A DNA stretch of 64,000 nucleotides from DATLZU01 sp035573855 (GCA_035573855.1 DATLZU010000019.1:71532-135531); one strand, 5' to 3'. Positions 40,998 through 50,557 are shown, counted from the first letter of the stretch. Notes: generated by a model from the sequence alone, not told the origin. Translations and numbers: made by a program.

Positions 40998-42103
40998 CGA
41001 TCACCCACCGTCCGCAGCGCCAACCCCACGCCGACTGCGGCGAGGGGCGCCAATTCCTCTAACGTTTCCGGATCGATGCCGCTGACCGAGGTGTCGATTT
41101 CGTTGAACGGGTTGGCGAGTTCGACCTCAACGCGCATCCGGTCGCACAACTGTTGGCTCAGCCCGGCAACTTTTGCGCCTCCTCCGCACAGTAAGACCCG
41201 ATCAATGTCCCCTTCAGGAGACGTGGTCTTGAAGTAATCGACCGTCCTCGCGATTTCGGACGCTACCTCAGCATTGACGCTGTCGATGACGCGAGCGACG
41301 GTTTGTCGGTCGCTTCCCTCAACGTGTCGGCCTTTCTTCGCCTCTTCCGCTTCTTCATACGACATGCCCATTTCCCGCTGGATGGCTTCGGTATAACGAT
41401 TGCCTCCCAGCGGAATATCGCGGGTGAACAGGGATGTCCCGCCTTTAACGATGTTCACGTTCATGACGCTGGCGCCGAGATTGACCAGCGCGGTTGTGTC
41501 TTCTTGGGCCACCGGATAATTGATCGCGTGCATATTCTCGACCGCAAATGCATCAACATCCATAACGACGGGAACCAAACCGGCCCCTTTGACCAACTCG
41601 GTCAGCTCGTTGACCTTGTCTTTTTTGGCCGCGACCAGGATGATGGACATCTGTGGTTCGGCGTCGTTGCCGACTTTCGAGGGATTCAGCACATGAAAAT
41701 CCAGATTGACTTCGTTGATGTCGAAGGGGATGTACTGTTCCGCAGCGAGCTTGACCTGTTCTTCAAGTTCTTCCTCCGGCATCGGCGGCAAGGTGATTTT
41801 CTTGATGATCACCGCGTGTCCGGAAATGGAAATTGCGACGTTCTTCAATTTGACGTTGTTTTCTTCCATGAGTTCCTTGATGGCCGAGACGACCCGCGCC
41901 TCGTCCATCACCGTGCCGTCCACGATCACCTCGGGTTCGAGGGCCTGTACGCCGAACTTCTGCAGCACATACCGTCCCCTGTTCTCCTTGAGCTGCACCA
42001 GCTTAATCCCGCTCGAACCGATGTCCAACCCGACCAACTGACGCTTCGGGGAAAACATCGCAAAGACATCGGCATCGAGCAGACTTTTGAACGAACCGAG
42101 CAT
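40994..42103 (-). CDS. pilM: Type IV pilus actin-like ATPase PilM
   Basis: 369 residues of the actin/FtsA fold, cytoplasmic, binding the PilN N-terminus. Phosphate-loop and adenosine motifs are VGLDIGSSGIKLVQL (about 24-38), ALVNLGASVMNVNIV and LLCGGGAKVAGL. First of the five-gene pilMNOPQ operon; a MerR-like gene lies 13 bp upstream and may be co-transcribed. Confidence 0.95.
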   Translation of the reverse strand: MLGSFKSLLDADVFAMFSPKRQLVGLDIGSSGIKLVQLKENRGRYVLQKFGVQALEPEVIVDGTVMDEARVVSAIKELMEENNVKLKNVAISISGHAVIIKKITLPPMPEEELEEQVKLAAEQYIPFDINEVNLDFHVLNPSKVGNDAEPQMSIILVAAKKDKVNELTELVKGAGLVPVVMDVDAFAVENMHAINYPVAQEDTTALVNLGASVMNVNIVKGGTSLFTRDIPLGGNRYTEAIQREMGMSYEEAEEAKKGRHVEGSDRQTVARVIDSVNAEVASEIARTVDYFKTTSPEGDIDRVLLCGGGAKVAGLSQQLCDRMRVEVELANPFNEIDTSVSGIDPETLEELAPLAAVGVGLALRTVGDR

Positions 42104-42116
42104 GCGTCTACCTCTC

Positions 42117-42335
42117 TCAGAGAACCGCTTTCCGCGCCCGAATGAATTTTTTGATCTCCTTGACGTTCTCCGGCGTGTAGAGCCTCCAGTTACGCCAGTC
42201 GCGAGGTGGGCCCGATATCAACCCTTCTCGCTCCCATCGGAACAGGGTTGCTCGGGAAACGTCGAAGAGGTCACAAATCTGATTCGTCTTGTACCACTTC
42301 TTCTTATTCTCTGGAACGGTTTTCGACTTCTTCAC
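42117..42335 (-). CDS. Small MerR-type helix-turn-helix protein
   Basis: 72 residues. It has a lysine-rich lead, then a MerR-like winged helix-turn-helix (YKTNQICDLFDVSRATLFRW, EREGLISGP, WRLYTPENVKEI). No effector or dimerisation domain follows, so it resembles excisionase/BldC-like one-domain proteins. It is driven by a strong promoter (42388-42415) and followed by pilM, suggesting it regulates its own operon or the pilus genes. Confidence 0.85.
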   Translation of the reverse strand: MKKSKTVPENKKKWYKTNQICDLFDVSRATLFRWEREGLISGPPRDWRNWRLYTPENVKEIKKFIRARKAVL

Positions 42336-42387
42336 AAATCCGCCGCAGCCTTACTTAAGAAATGCAGACGATTGGAGTTACGTTGCA

Positions 42388-42415
42388 AGTATAGTCAATA
42401 TGCTACACCTGTCAA
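42388..42415 (-). promoter_or_regulatory. Sigma-70 promoter of the MerR-like gene and pilMNOPQ
   Basis: The minus strand reads TTGACA, 16 bases, TATACT. It starts about 45 bases upstream of the gene. The rest of the gap up to the rapZ stop (42416-42661) holds no gene or RNA I can recognise. Confidence 0.8.
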
Positions 42416-42661
42416 GCAAACCCTCACTGCGCGCACGCGGTGAAAGCGGCATGGTATGTTCTAGCGACTCGTCAGAGGAGCGCCTGGCCGGCCTGCGTTG
42501 TTCGCAAAGGTTCGTGATCGCACTGCTGAGGCGCCTGGATCGTCGGACTGATTCCGATGGGAAAAGCCATGGGTGCCCATGCGGAGATCTAAGGGAGGGA
42601 TACCTAATTCGCAGCGCGTCGGCGGTTGCGGACGAAGCCCTCGGTAGAAGGATAATGCGGG

Positions 42662-43528
42662 CTAGGCCTTGTGAAGATCGCGATGCACAAGCGTGACCTC
42701 ATGCCCCATGTTGGCGAGACTATCCCGCAGACGCAGAGCGAGTGCAACGGAACGATGGCGTCCTCCCGTGCAACCCAGCGCGATGGTCAGGTAGCTCCGA
42801 CGCTCGCGTTCGAAGAGGGGAATAAGGAACTTGAGCATGCCTTCAACCAGCCCGAGGAATGCGATCGCGTCGGGATCGCTGAGAACATAGGTCCTGACGC
42901 GCGGATCTTCACCCGTGAGCGGCTTGAGCTCCGAGACAAAAAAGGGATTTCGCAGGAAACGGACGTCAAACAATAAATCGATGTCGTAAGGAACACCGAA
43001 CTTGAACCCGAACGTCACCAAAGAGATCGTGAGGCGATGTGGTCCTTCTTCTCGCTTGAATTGGCGCGCGAGAAGATCTTTCAGCTCATGCACCGTCAGA
43101 TCGGACGTATCAATAATGCGGTCGGCTTGACCGCGCAGTTCCGTCATCCGTTCCCTTTCGAAGCGCACGCCTTCCAGAACCGGCAAATGCGGCAACAACG
43201 GGTGGGGGCGCCTGGACTCAGAAAATCGACGGACGAGCACCTCTTCCTTGGCTTCCAAAAACACCAATTCGACGGAATGGCCCAAAGCCTTGACCCGATC
43301 AAGGATGCTTACAAAATCCGAAAAAAACACCCGTTCCCGAATATCGATTCCGAGCGCCACGTTCTTGATCTCACCACCTTGCTGATTGCAAAGCTCGACG
43401 AAGGTGGGCAAAAGCGCCACCGGGAGGTTGTCCACACAGAAATACCCCTCGTCTTCGAAAAACTTGAGCGCGTGGGTTTTGCCCGACCCCGAAAGACCGC
43501 TGATAATTACAAGGTTAAGCGCGGACAT
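42662..43528 (-). CDS. rapZ: RNase adapter / nucleotide-binding protein RapZ (YvcJ family)
   Basis: 288 residues. Walker A is GLSGSGKT (about 11-18), the Walker B-like part is RIIDTSDL, and the C-terminal domain has GCTGGRHRSVAL. In enterobacteria RapZ guides RNase E to a small RNA controlling amino-sugar synthesis; in other phyla the role is less clear. Its first codons overlap the hpf end by 14 bases, and the rpoN-hpf-rapZ order is widespread. Confidence 0.94.
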   Translation of the reverse strand: MSALNLVIISGLSGSGKTHALKFFEDEGYFCVDNLPVALLPTFVELCNQQGGEIKNVALGIDIRERVFFSDFVSILDRVKALGHSVELVFLEAKEEVLVRRFSESRRPHPLLPHLPVLEGVRFERERMTELRGQADRIIDTSDLTVHELKDLLARQFKREEGPHRLTISLVTFGFKFGVPYDIDLLFDVRFLRNPFFVSELKPLTGEDPRVRTYVLSDPDAIAFLGLVEGMLKFLIPLFERERRSYLTIALGCTGGRHRSVALALRLRDSLANMGHEVTLVHRDLHKA

Positions 43529-44066
43529 GTAATTCCATGGGCGCTTGCGGCTCCGGATCGATCAATTCGACCTCGCCGCTGGCGAGCCGCCTGAGCACCT
43601 GCAATGTATTCGACGCCTCGTTGACGAAAACAAGGATAGCCGATGGATTCTCGCCCAACTTTGCCACCGCATCGTTCAAGCGAAGAACGGGTGCGGCTGA
43701 ACGCACCATCTTGACTTCGACCGCTTGCGTCGCAGGCGCGCGTTCCTTGGGTCTCAATGCTTTTCTCTGCGAACCGCCTTTATGATTGATCAACCGGTCT
43801 TTTCGCTTCCGAATCTGACTTTCGACCTTGTCGACCAATTGATCAATGGATGCGTACATCTCCTCAGTCGATACTTTGGCTTGAATCGCCCTTCCGTTGA
43901 GCATGCAGGTCGCTTCCGCGGTGTGCCGGAACTTTTCGACCCCGACGACGACCTGAATATTGCTCAACTTGACGCCGAACCGCTCCAACCGCTTCAGCTT
44001 GGTCTCCACGTACCGCCTGAGCGCGGCGGTGATTTCAACATGTCGCCCGGTCAGCAGCACTTGCAT
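43515..44066 (-). CDS. hpf: Ribosome hibernation promoting factor, long form
   Basis: 183 residues. The N-terminal beta-alpha-beta-beta-beta-alpha domain (about 1-100; VEITAALRRYVETKLKRLERF) binds the decoding site. A linker follows, then a C-terminal dimerisation domain (about 120-178; VVRLNDAVAKLGENPSAILVF-like). Long HPF alone dimerises 70S ribosomes. It lies after rpoN by 165 bp with nothing visible in the gap. Confidence 0.93.
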   Translation of the reverse strand: MQVLLTGRHVEITAALRRYVETKLKRLERFGVKLSNIQVVVGVEKFRHTAEATCMLNGRAIQAKVSTEEMYASIDQLVDKVESQIRKRKDRLINHKGGSQRKALRPKERAPATQAVEVKMVRSAAPVLRLNDAVAKLGENPSAILVFVNEASNTLQVLRRLASGEVELIDPEPQAPMELHVRA

Positions 44067-44231
44067 CGTTGTCCCTCATATCTCCTGCGTTGTCCCAAAT
44101 CGCATGTAGGCGCCTTGCTCCATCCTTTTGCTCGTCCACAGGCACGGGCGTCCGGTGCGACGCCGCGCGTGGCACACGACAGGCTTTCATCTTGCTCTAC
44201 CGATCTGATCGATGATGGCGAAGAACGGGCC

Positions 44232-45743
44232 TTAGAAGAAGCGCTTGCGCTGGTTGGCTGACGGAATATTCTCTTCTGCTCGGTATTTCGCTACGGTCCG
44301 GCGCGCAATGACGATGTTCTGCTTCCGCAATCGGGCCGCAATCTCCTCATCCTTCAATGGGCGGGTGGCATCTTCCTCCGCCACCATTTTCCGAATCATC
44401 TCACGGACGGTGACGGAAGACAACATATCAGTCGGCTGGTCGGCGCGCTGGAGCCCGGCGTTGAAAAAGAACTTCAGCTCCAACATGCCCTGCGGGCAGT
44501 ACATGTATTTGTTGGCCGTCACGCGACTGATCGTCGATTCGTGCATGCCGATGTCCTCGGCCACTTGTTTTAACACAAGCGGCTTCAAATATTGGACCCC
44601 GTGCTCGAAAAACTGTTGCTGAAACTTGACGATGCTGGAGACAACCTTCACGATTGTCTTGTTCCGCTGCTCGATGCTGCGGATGACCCACTGTGCAGCT
44701 CGCAATTTCTCGTCCAGATAGGCCTTGGTCTCCGGGGAGTGTCCACCGGCCATCAGTTGCTTGTAATAAGGGCTGATTCTCAGGCGGGGGAGACCGTCGT
44801 CGTTAAGCAAGACTACCCACTCACCTTCGTTTTTGACCACAAAGACATCTGGCACAATCGCATAATTGTGGGTGTTCGCGAATGGACGGCCGGGCTTCGG
44901 CTCCAGTCCCTCGATGATCTTCGTTGCCTGGCACACTTCTTCCAGCGAGACATTGAGCGCTTTGGCGATGCGTCCGTATTGCTTTTTCTCCAAGTCCTTC
45001 AGATGGTGCAGAATAATCGCCTCGACCACCGACCCTCTTAATGCGCCGGGCCTCGCTCCGATCGATCCGATCGGACCGCGTCCCAGATAGCCCAACTGAA
45101 GCAGAAGACACTCCGATAAATCGCGGGCGCCGACACCGCTGGGATCGAATGTTTGGATCACTTTCAGCACCGATTCCGCTTCCTCGACAGAGAACTCGGT
45201 GCCTTCGACGACTTCGGTCAGCGGAATCCGCAGATAGCCGTCGTCGTCGATATTCCCGACGATCAAACGTCCGATTGCCTTGTGGCGATCTGAAAGACCG
45301 GACAATGAAAGCTGCCACAGCAAATGATCTTCCAGCGAGGTTGCCCTGGCGACCGTCTGGTCATAGGAAGGAAACTCATCCTGAACAGAGGAAGGATATT
45401 CCGTATCGCCGGCGCGGCGATCGCTGTCGAAGTAGTCTTCCCAACCCGCTGCCGTGAGATCTTCCGGACTCTCGTCCCCACCCGTGGATCCCTCATCGTC
45501 GGCTCCGCCTCGGCCGGATGACCGCGAGTACTCGGTTCCGTCCAGGTCGGCTTCATCGGATCCGGCCGAGCCGTTTTCTTCGGCCTCGGCGGGCACCTCT
45601 TCCAACAGAGGATTCTCCATCAGGTGCTGGGCCAAACTCTGCTGAAGTTCCAACCGTGAAAGCTGCAGCAGCTTGATCGCCTGCTGCAACTGAGGAGTCA
45701 TGATGAGCTTCTGGCTGAGCCGAAGATCAAGTCGCAGTTTCAT
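44232..45743 (-). CDS. rpoN: RNA polymerase sigma-54 factor
   Basis: 503 residues. Region I is Gln/Leu-rich (RLSQKLIMTPQLQQAIKLLQ, about 8-27), then an acidic region II (about 55-115), core-binding region, helix-turn-helix (MHESTISRVTANKYMYCPQG) and the RpoN box ARRTVAKYRAEENIPS near the C-terminus. It recognises -24/-12 promoters such as the one at 1909-1924 and needs an AAA+ activator such as 9967-11157. It follows lptB by 31 bp. Confidence 0.97.
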   Translation of the reverse strand: MKLRLDLRLSQKLIMTPQLQQAIKLLQLSRLELQQSLAQHLMENPLLEEVPAEAEENGSAGSDEADLDGTEYSRSSGRGGADDEGSTGGDESPEDLTAAGWEDYFDSDRRAGDTEYPSSVQDEFPSYDQTVARATSLEDHLLWQLSLSGLSDRHKAIGRLIVGNIDDDGYLRIPLTEVVEGTEFSVEEAESVLKVIQTFDPSGVGARDLSECLLLQLGYLGRGPIGSIGARPGALRGSVVEAIILHHLKDLEKKQYGRIAKALNVSLEEVCQATKIIEGLEPKPGRPFANTHNYAIVPDVFVVKNEGEWVVLLNDDGLPRLRISPYYKQLMAGGHSPETKAYLDEKLRAAQWVIRSIEQRNKTIVKVVSSIVKFQQQFFEHGVQYLKPLVLKQVAEDIGMHESTISRVTANKYMYCPQGMLELKFFFNAGLQRADQPTDMLSSVTVREMIRKMVAEEDATRPLKDEEIAARLRKQNIVIARRTVAKYRAEENIPSANQRKRFF

Positions 45744-45774
45744 ATTGCTACCTTTGCACCATCACCCATACCCA

Positions 45775-46560
45775 TCAGAGCCGGAACCGCTCGCCCAAGT
45801 AGACCGCCCGCGCCGTCGCACTGTTCACGATGACTTCCGGAGAGCCGGCTTCCAGGATCCGTCCCTCATTGATGATGTAGGCCCGATCCGTAACGGACAG
45901 CGTTTCCTGCACATTGTGGTCGGTGATCAAGATCCCGATGTGTTTCTGCTTGAGGCGAGCGATGATCTGCTGGATATCCGCCACGGCGATCGGATCGATG
46001 CCCGCGAACGGTTCGTCGAGCAGCAGAAAGAGAGGTTGCGTCGCCAAGGCTCTGGTAATTTCCAACCGGCGCCGCTCTCCTCCCGAAAGAGAGTAGGCTT
46101 TGCTTGTTCGAAGATGGGTCAATTCCAGTTCCCCCAACAACGCCTCGACTCGCTGTTCGCGCTCCGTCGCCCCAAGGTCCAGCATTTCGAGAATCGCCAA
46201 AATGTTTTCTTCGACCGTGAGGCGGCGGAAGACCGACGACTCCTGGGGGAGATATCCGATTCCCTTCCGCGCCCGCTTATACATCGGCAGATCCGTGACC
46301 ATCTCGCCGTTCAAGTAAATATCGCCGGAGTCCGGCTGACAAAGCCCAACCATCATGTCGAAAATGGTGGTCTTACCGGCTCCATTCGGTCCGAGTAAAC
46401 CGACCACTTCGCCGGCCCGTACCTCCAGCGAGACGCCTTTCACGACGGTTCTTCCCTTAAAGCTCTTCACCAGACCGGTCGCCGACAGGAGCTCGCCCAA
46501 TTCACAGGAACTCGTTACAGGCTCGGCCTTTGAACCGGTCAACGCGCAGGCATCCAGCAT
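45775..46560 (-). CDS. lptB: LPS export ABC transporter ATPase LptB
   Basis: 261 residues from the ATG at 46560, whose first base overlaps the lptA stop (TAATG). About 24 residues precede the nucleotide-binding domain. Walker A is GPNGAGKTT, signature LSGGERRR, Walker B LFLLLDEPFAGIDP, and ITDHNVQETL carries the switch His. It powers LPS extraction from the inner membrane with LptFG, which are not here. Confidence 0.95.
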   Translation of the reverse strand: MLDACALTGSKAEPVTSSCELGELLSATGLVKSFKGRTVVKGVSLEVRAGEVVGLLGPNGAGKTTIFDMMVGLCQPDSGDIYLNGEMVTDLPMYKRARKGIGYLPQESSVFRRLTVEENILAILEMLDLGATEREQRVEALLGELELTHLRTSKAYSLSGGERRRLEITRALATQPLFLLLDEPFAGIDPIAVADIQQIIARLKQKHIGILITDHNVQETLSVTDRAYIINEGRILEAGSPEVIVNSATARAVYLGERFRL

Positions 46561-47147
46561 TAGCGCCCTCCTGCTTCTCCCTCGATCGTCACGCGAGAAC
46601 CGCCTTCGACAACGCTTCGATCTTCGGCGAGAAACATCGTAATCCGCTTCCCACTGACCCGCGTTCCTTTTTGCCAAGCCACCGGGTCACCGGTCAGCAC
46701 AATCTTCTCTTCGTCTTGATAGTAGACCGCCTTTTGGCAGGTCGCCCGTCCATCGTCTTTTTCGATCCTGACCCGCCCGATCGCTTCGATCATGCTGACC
46801 GCTCGGTTCGACATGGCAGGAATAGCCTCGCGCTTCCGACCGGAGCCTTCCGCAGTCCCCCGCCCTCCGCTCCGATCGCCATTGGATTTCTCTTTCCCCT
46901 CCGTGTCAGCCGGTCGAAATGACACCACCATACGATCGGAATGAACCACCAGCGACCCCTTGATCAGTACCACTGCACCTTCAAAAACGGCCTTGCTGTC
47001 CTGGTTGCGGACAGTCATTTTTTGCGCGGTGATCGTCGTGCTGGTGTTCGAAGAAAAGGCCGCTTTCGCCTCACGAGACTCCGACGAATGAACGTGTTCC
47101 GCTAGCCCCAGTCCAAACGCGCTAATCAGCGTGATGAATATCCACAT
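46560..47147 (-). CDS. lptA: LPS transport periplasmic protein LptA
   Basis: 195 residues. Short signal sequence (to about residue 16-20), then an OstA-type beta-jellyroll with VRNQDSKAVFEGAVVLIKG and VYYQDEEKIVLTGDPVAWQKG. A charged, Gly/Ser-rich insert of about 30 residues (roughly 82-110) interrupts the domain and is not typical. Overlaps the lptC 3' end by 26 bases. Confidence 0.9.
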   Translation of the reverse strand: MWIFITLISAFGLGLAEHVHSSESREAKAAFSSNTSTTITAQKMTVRNQDSKAVFEGAVVLIKGSLVVHSDRMVVSFRPADTEGKEKSNGDRSGGRGTAEGSGRKREAIPAMSNRAVSMIEAIGRVRIEKDDGRATCQKAVYYQDEEKIVLTGDPVAWQKGTRVSGKRITMFLAEDRSVVEGGSRVTIEGEAGGR

Positions 47148-47694
47148 GGACGTCTTCGAGAACCTGAAATTCTTCGGACTGCACCTTCCCGATCAGCCCA
47201 CGACCGTTCACGTGCAACCCATGACCTACGATCGCTACGGGCTCGGCCGTGCTGATTTCACCCCGTTCTTCGTTCCATGTCAGATGGTTCGTATAAATTG
47301 TATACCCGCTTTCGGTGTGCACGACGATCGGATCGGTTTGATTGGAGAGGATGAAATTTTTTTTCATGGTGTCGAGCATCCCTTCATCCCCTTGTAAAGT
47401 AAATTCACGTCCCTTATCTCCGTAAAGAGTGATACGGACTCGATCCAGAACGGCTCGGTTTTCCCCCTCGAACAAGCGAGCTTTCTGGGCACGTACCTCC
47501 CACTGTACGGCGCCGTCCTTCGTTTGCACGAAGGTAAATCCCTGGATGCTTGCGTCGGCCTGTTCAAAGTCGGTCGCCGGGGTAAGCTTGGAGGAGGAAA
47601 TCGATTCAGCGCGGGTCAACAACAGGTAGACAAGAAACGAGGCAAACATGGCGCTCATGGCGAGTAAAAATCCGCGGAACCAACGCTGCCACAC
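47122..47694 (-). CDS. lptC: LPS export protein LptC
   Basis: 190 residues, one N-terminal membrane helix (about 8-27) and a periplasmic jellyroll (GAVQWEVRAQKARLFEGEN, REFTLQGDEGMLDT). The start is a GTG with GGAG nine bases upstream. First gene of the lptC-lptA-lptB-rpoN-hpf-rapZ series. Confidence 0.88.
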   Translation of the reverse strand: MWQRWFRGFLLAMSAMFASFLVYLLLTRAESISSSKLTPATDFEQADASIQGFTFVQTKDGAVQWEVRAQKARLFEGENRAVLDRVRITLYGDKGREFTLQGDEGMLDTMKKNFILSNQTDPIVVHTESGYTIYTNHLTWNEERGEISTAEPVAIVGHGLHVNGRGLIGKVQSEEFQVLEDVHVDIHHAD

Positions 47695-47748
47695 TTCCCG
47701 TCACTCCGCTTTCTTCACAGTACATCCATGAAAACTTGTGCTGGCACG

Positions 47749-47777
47749 ATAATAGCATGGCGGGCGGTGCAAGTAAA
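47749..47777 (-). promoter_or_regulatory. Probable promoter of the lptC-lptA-lptB-rpoN operon
   Basis: The minus strand reads TTTACT, 17 bases, TATTAT, with TGC directly before the -10 (extended -10). It lies about 55 bases upstream of the lptC start, in the 190-bp gap after rplQ. Confidence 0.5.
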
Positions 47778-47884
47778 CGCAACGCCGTAAGCTCGCCCAG
47801 ACCATGCTTAAGATTCACGAAGAAGAGTAACGCGGGGGAGACAAGACGTGGGGGACAGCTTCAACACCACCACCCAAACCTTGC

Positions 47885-48352
47885 TTAAGCAGAAGAGCTG
47901 TCAGACATTTCCGGCGTCGATTGTTTGGATGCCCCTCCCTTCTTTTGATCTCCGGCCTTCCCGGATGCGGGCGGCTTGGCCTGGTCGGAAACACCCGCTC
48001 TGGAGACTAACTCGATCGCAACCATCTCGGCCGCGTCGCCGACGCGACGACGCGTCTTGATGATGCGCGTATATCCGCCCGGACGATCGCGAAACCGCAA
48101 CGCGACATCGTCGAATAATTTCGAGACCACGGCTTTGTTTCGGAGAAACCCGAGCGCACGCCGCCTGGCGGGTAACGTCCCTTCTTTTCCCAGCGTGATC
48201 ATCCGCTCGGCGAACCCGCGCACCTCTTTGGCCTTGGCCTCCGTCGTTTCAATGCGCTCTTGATCGAGCAGCGACGTCACCAGACTCCGAAACAGCGCCC
48301 ATCGATGCTTGGTCTTGCGGCCGAGTTGCCTCCCTTTTTTCCTGTGACGCAC
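47885..48352 (-). CDS. rplQ: 50S ribosomal protein L17
   Basis: 155 residues. The conserved L17 core (MRHRKKGRQLGRKTKHRWAL, GGYTRIIKTRRRVGDAAEM) ends near residue 120. It is followed by an extra Lys/Gly/Ser-rich tail of about 35 residues not found in most L17 proteins. Last gene of the alpha operon part. Confidence 0.95.
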   Translation of the reverse strand: MRHRKKGRQLGRKTKHRWALFRSLVTSLLDQERIETTEAKAKEVRGFAERMITLGKEGTLPARRRALGFLRNKAVVSKLFDDVALRFRDRPGGYTRIIKTRRRVGDAAEMVAIELVSRAGVSDQAKPPASGKAGDQKKGGASKQSTPEMSDSSSA

Positions 48353-48367
48353 GGCAGCTCCCCTCGT

Positions 48368-49372
48368 TTATGAATCGGATTTGGGATTCCCATCGCCGGA
48401 CGGCAACCCATCCAACTTCATGCCCAGACTCAAGCCCATGCCCGCTAGAACTTCCTTGATCTCGTTGAGCGATTTCTTGCCAAAGTTCTTGGTCTTGAGC
48501 ATCTCGACCTCGGTTTTCTGGACGAGATCGGCGATGGTTTTGATGTTCGCGTTCTTGAGACAGTTGGCGGCCCGGACCGACAGCTCCAACTCGTTGACGC
48601 TCCGGAACAGGTTCTTGTTGATTTCGTGCGTTCGCTCGTCCTTAGCCGCTTCCGGCTTGGCTTCCGCCCGCTCCTCCGGATTGATGAAGATATCCAGATG
48701 ATCGCGCAGAATGCTCGCGGCCGTAGAGAGCGCATCCTGCGGCGTAATCGTGCCGTCCGTCCAAATTTCCAACGTCAACTTGTCATAATCAGTCACACGA
48801 CCGACCCTGGCGTTTTCCACGTGGAAGTTCACCCGCTTGATGGGTGAGAAGATGGAGTCCACCGCAATGACGCCGATAGGCAACCCCTCCTCTTTATTCC
48901 GCTCCGCTGGCACATAGCCACGCCCGTGCTTGACAACCATCTCCATGTCGAGCGTGGCATCTTTGTCCAGCGTGGCGATGTGCAGATCCGGCGTGAGAAT
49001 GGTGATGTCGCCGTCGTGAACGATGTCCGAACCTTTCGCCTCACCGGGTCCCTTCTTTTTGAGGCGAATCGTTTTCGGCTTGTCGGAGTGGAGAGCCAGC
49101 CGGAGACTCTTCACATTGAGAATGATCGACGTGACATCCTCCGTCACACCCGGAATCGTCGAAAATTCGTGCAGGACCCCCTCGATCCGGACAGTGGTCA
49201 CGGCGGCGCCGGTCAAGGACGACAGCAGTACCCGTCGGAGCGAGTTGCCGATAGTCGTCCCAAATCCTCTCTCGAAAGCCTCCGCCGTGAATCTGCCGTA
49301 CGTCGGGGAGAGAGTTTCTTTGTCGACCTCGACCCGCATCGGGATCTGAAAGTCCTTCATCGCCTTGATCAT
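48368..49372 (-). CDS. rpoA: RNA polymerase alpha subunit
   Basis: 334 residues. The N-terminal dimerisation domain includes GFGTTIGNSLRRVLLSSLTG. The C-terminal DNA/activator-binding domain is about 255-320 (LSVRAANCLKNANIKTIADL). The ATG at 49372 has a GGGGGAATC site. A charged linker joins the domains. Confidence 0.97.
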   Translation of the reverse strand: MIKAMKDFQIPMRVEVDKETLSPTYGRFTAEAFERGFGTTIGNSLRRVLLSSLTGAAVTTVRIEGVLHEFSTIPGVTEDVTSIILNVKSLRLALHSDKPKTIRLKKKGPGEAKGSDIVHDGDITILTPDLHIATLDKDATLDMEMVVKHGRGYVPAERNKEEGLPIGVIAVDSIFSPIKRVNFHVENARVGRVTDYDKLTLEIWTDGTITPQDALSTAASILRDHLDIFINPEERAEAKPEAAKDERTHEINKNLFRSVNELELSVRAANCLKNANIKTIADLVQKTEVEMLKTKNFGKKSLNEIKEVLAGMGLSLGMKLDGLPSGDGNPKSDS

Positions 49373-49452
49373 GATTCCCCCTTCACTTCATCCATTGGAC
49401 CAGAAAGCCAGTCGTCCGGAAGCCGGTCGTTGATTCCAGCAGAATCGAGGTC

Positions 49453-50079
49453 CTATCTGGAATACAACTCCACGACCATCTGCTCATTGACGGGAAGTCC
49501 GATCTGCTCCTTTGTCGGCAGCGCTCGAACTGTCCCTTTGAAGGCAACCCGATCCAGTTCCAACCACTCGGGGATCCCCCGCCCGTCCACAGCTTCCAGG
49601 GCGGCCAACACCGATACCAGGCTCCGGCTTTTGGGCCGGATCTCGACGACGTCCCCGACTTTCACAATCGCCCCCGGGATATTCGTTCTCCGGCCGTTCA
49701 GAAGCACATGGCCGTGATTCACTAGTTGACGTGCTTCTTTCCTCGAGGAGCCGAACCCCAGACGATACACCACGTTGTCGAGCCGGCATTCGAGCAAACG
49801 CAGCAAAGACTCGCCGGTGACCCCCGCTTGTCGCTCGGCTCTTTCGAACATCCCCCGGAATTGTCGTTCCTGCAAGCCATAAATCCGTCTCAATTTCTGT
49901 TTTTCTCTCAACTGAAGGCTGTAATCCGAAATCCGCGGACGTCCCTGGCCATGCTGACCCGGCGGATAACTCCGCCGCTCGATCGCGCATTTCTCCGTCA
50001 TACAACGGGAGCCCTTTAGAAAGAGCTTTTCCCCTTCACGGCGACACAGCCGACAAACCGGACCACGGTACTTCGCCAT
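49453..50079 (-). CDS. rpsD: 30S ribosomal protein S4, zinc-binding form
   Basis: 208 residues. Cysteines C9, C12, C26 and C31 near the N-terminus form the zinc site of the C+ type. The S4 RNA-binding domain is about 98-160 (RLDNVVYRLGFGSSRKEARQ). Assembly initiator of the small subunit. Confidence 0.97.
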   Translation of the reverse strand: MAKYRGPVCRLCRREGEKLFLKGSRCMTEKCAIERRSYPPGQHGQGRPRISDYSLQLREKQKLRRIYGLQERQFRGMFERAERQAGVTGESLLRLLECRLDNVVYRLGFGSSRKEARQLVNHGHVLLNGRRTNIPGAIVKVGDVVEIRPKSRSLVSVLAALEAVDGRGIPEWLELDRVAFKGTVRALPTKEQIGLPVNEQMVVELYSR

Positions 50080-50173
50080 TGTTCTTCCTCGTGAATCGGA
50101 ATTCGTTACACGCTCGATCGAAAGATCCGTTTCTTTACGATCACCGCCAACGTTTAACGGTTAACCTCGCTCT

Positions 50174-50557
50174 TTACACTCGTCGACGCTTCGGCGGGCG
50201 ACAGCCGTTATGGGGGATGGGCGTCACGTCGCGGATCAGATTGATCCTCAAACCGGCGGCTTGGAGCGACCGGATCGCCGATTCCCGTCCAGCGCCCGGC
50301 CCATTCACATAGACGTCGACCTGGCGCATACCGTACTCCATCGCTTTCCTGGCGGCGGCCTCTCCAGCCCGCTGCGCGGCGAAGGGCGTACTCTTCCGCG
50401 AACCCTTGAATCCCTGATTGCCGGCGCTCGCCCAGACCACCGTATTTCCGCTCATGTCGGTGATGGTCACTATGGTGTTGTTGAAGGAGGCCTGCACATG
50501 CGCCACCCCGCTCTGGACGATTTTTCGTTCTTTTTTCCTGCCCTTCTTCACACTCAT
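50174..50557 (-). CDS. rpsK: 30S ribosomal protein S11
   Basis: 127 residues with AHVQASFNNTIVTITD, TPFAAQRAGEAAARKAMEYG and the ending PHNGCRPPKRRRV, all standard for S11 on the platform of the small subunit. Lysine-rich start (SVKKGRKKERK). Confidence 0.97.
   Translation of the reverse strand: MSVKKGRKKERKIVQSGVAHVQASFNNTIVTITDMSGNTVVWASAGNQGFKGSRKSTPFAAQRAGEAAARKAMEYGMRQVDVYVNGPGAGRESAIRSLQAAGLRINLIRDVTPIPHNGCRPPKRRRV

Noticed and set aside
42416..42661. Possible tRNA or structured RNA between rapZ and the MerR-like gene
   Set aside because: I could not form a cloverleaf or any recognised riboswitch core, and no terminator follows.
47742..47757. Sigma-54-like sequence TGGCACGATAATAGCA on the plus strand next to lptC
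   Set aside because: It points away from lptC into the antisense of rplQ, where there is no gene on the plus strand, and it overlaps the probable -10 of the lptC promoter. Taken as chance.
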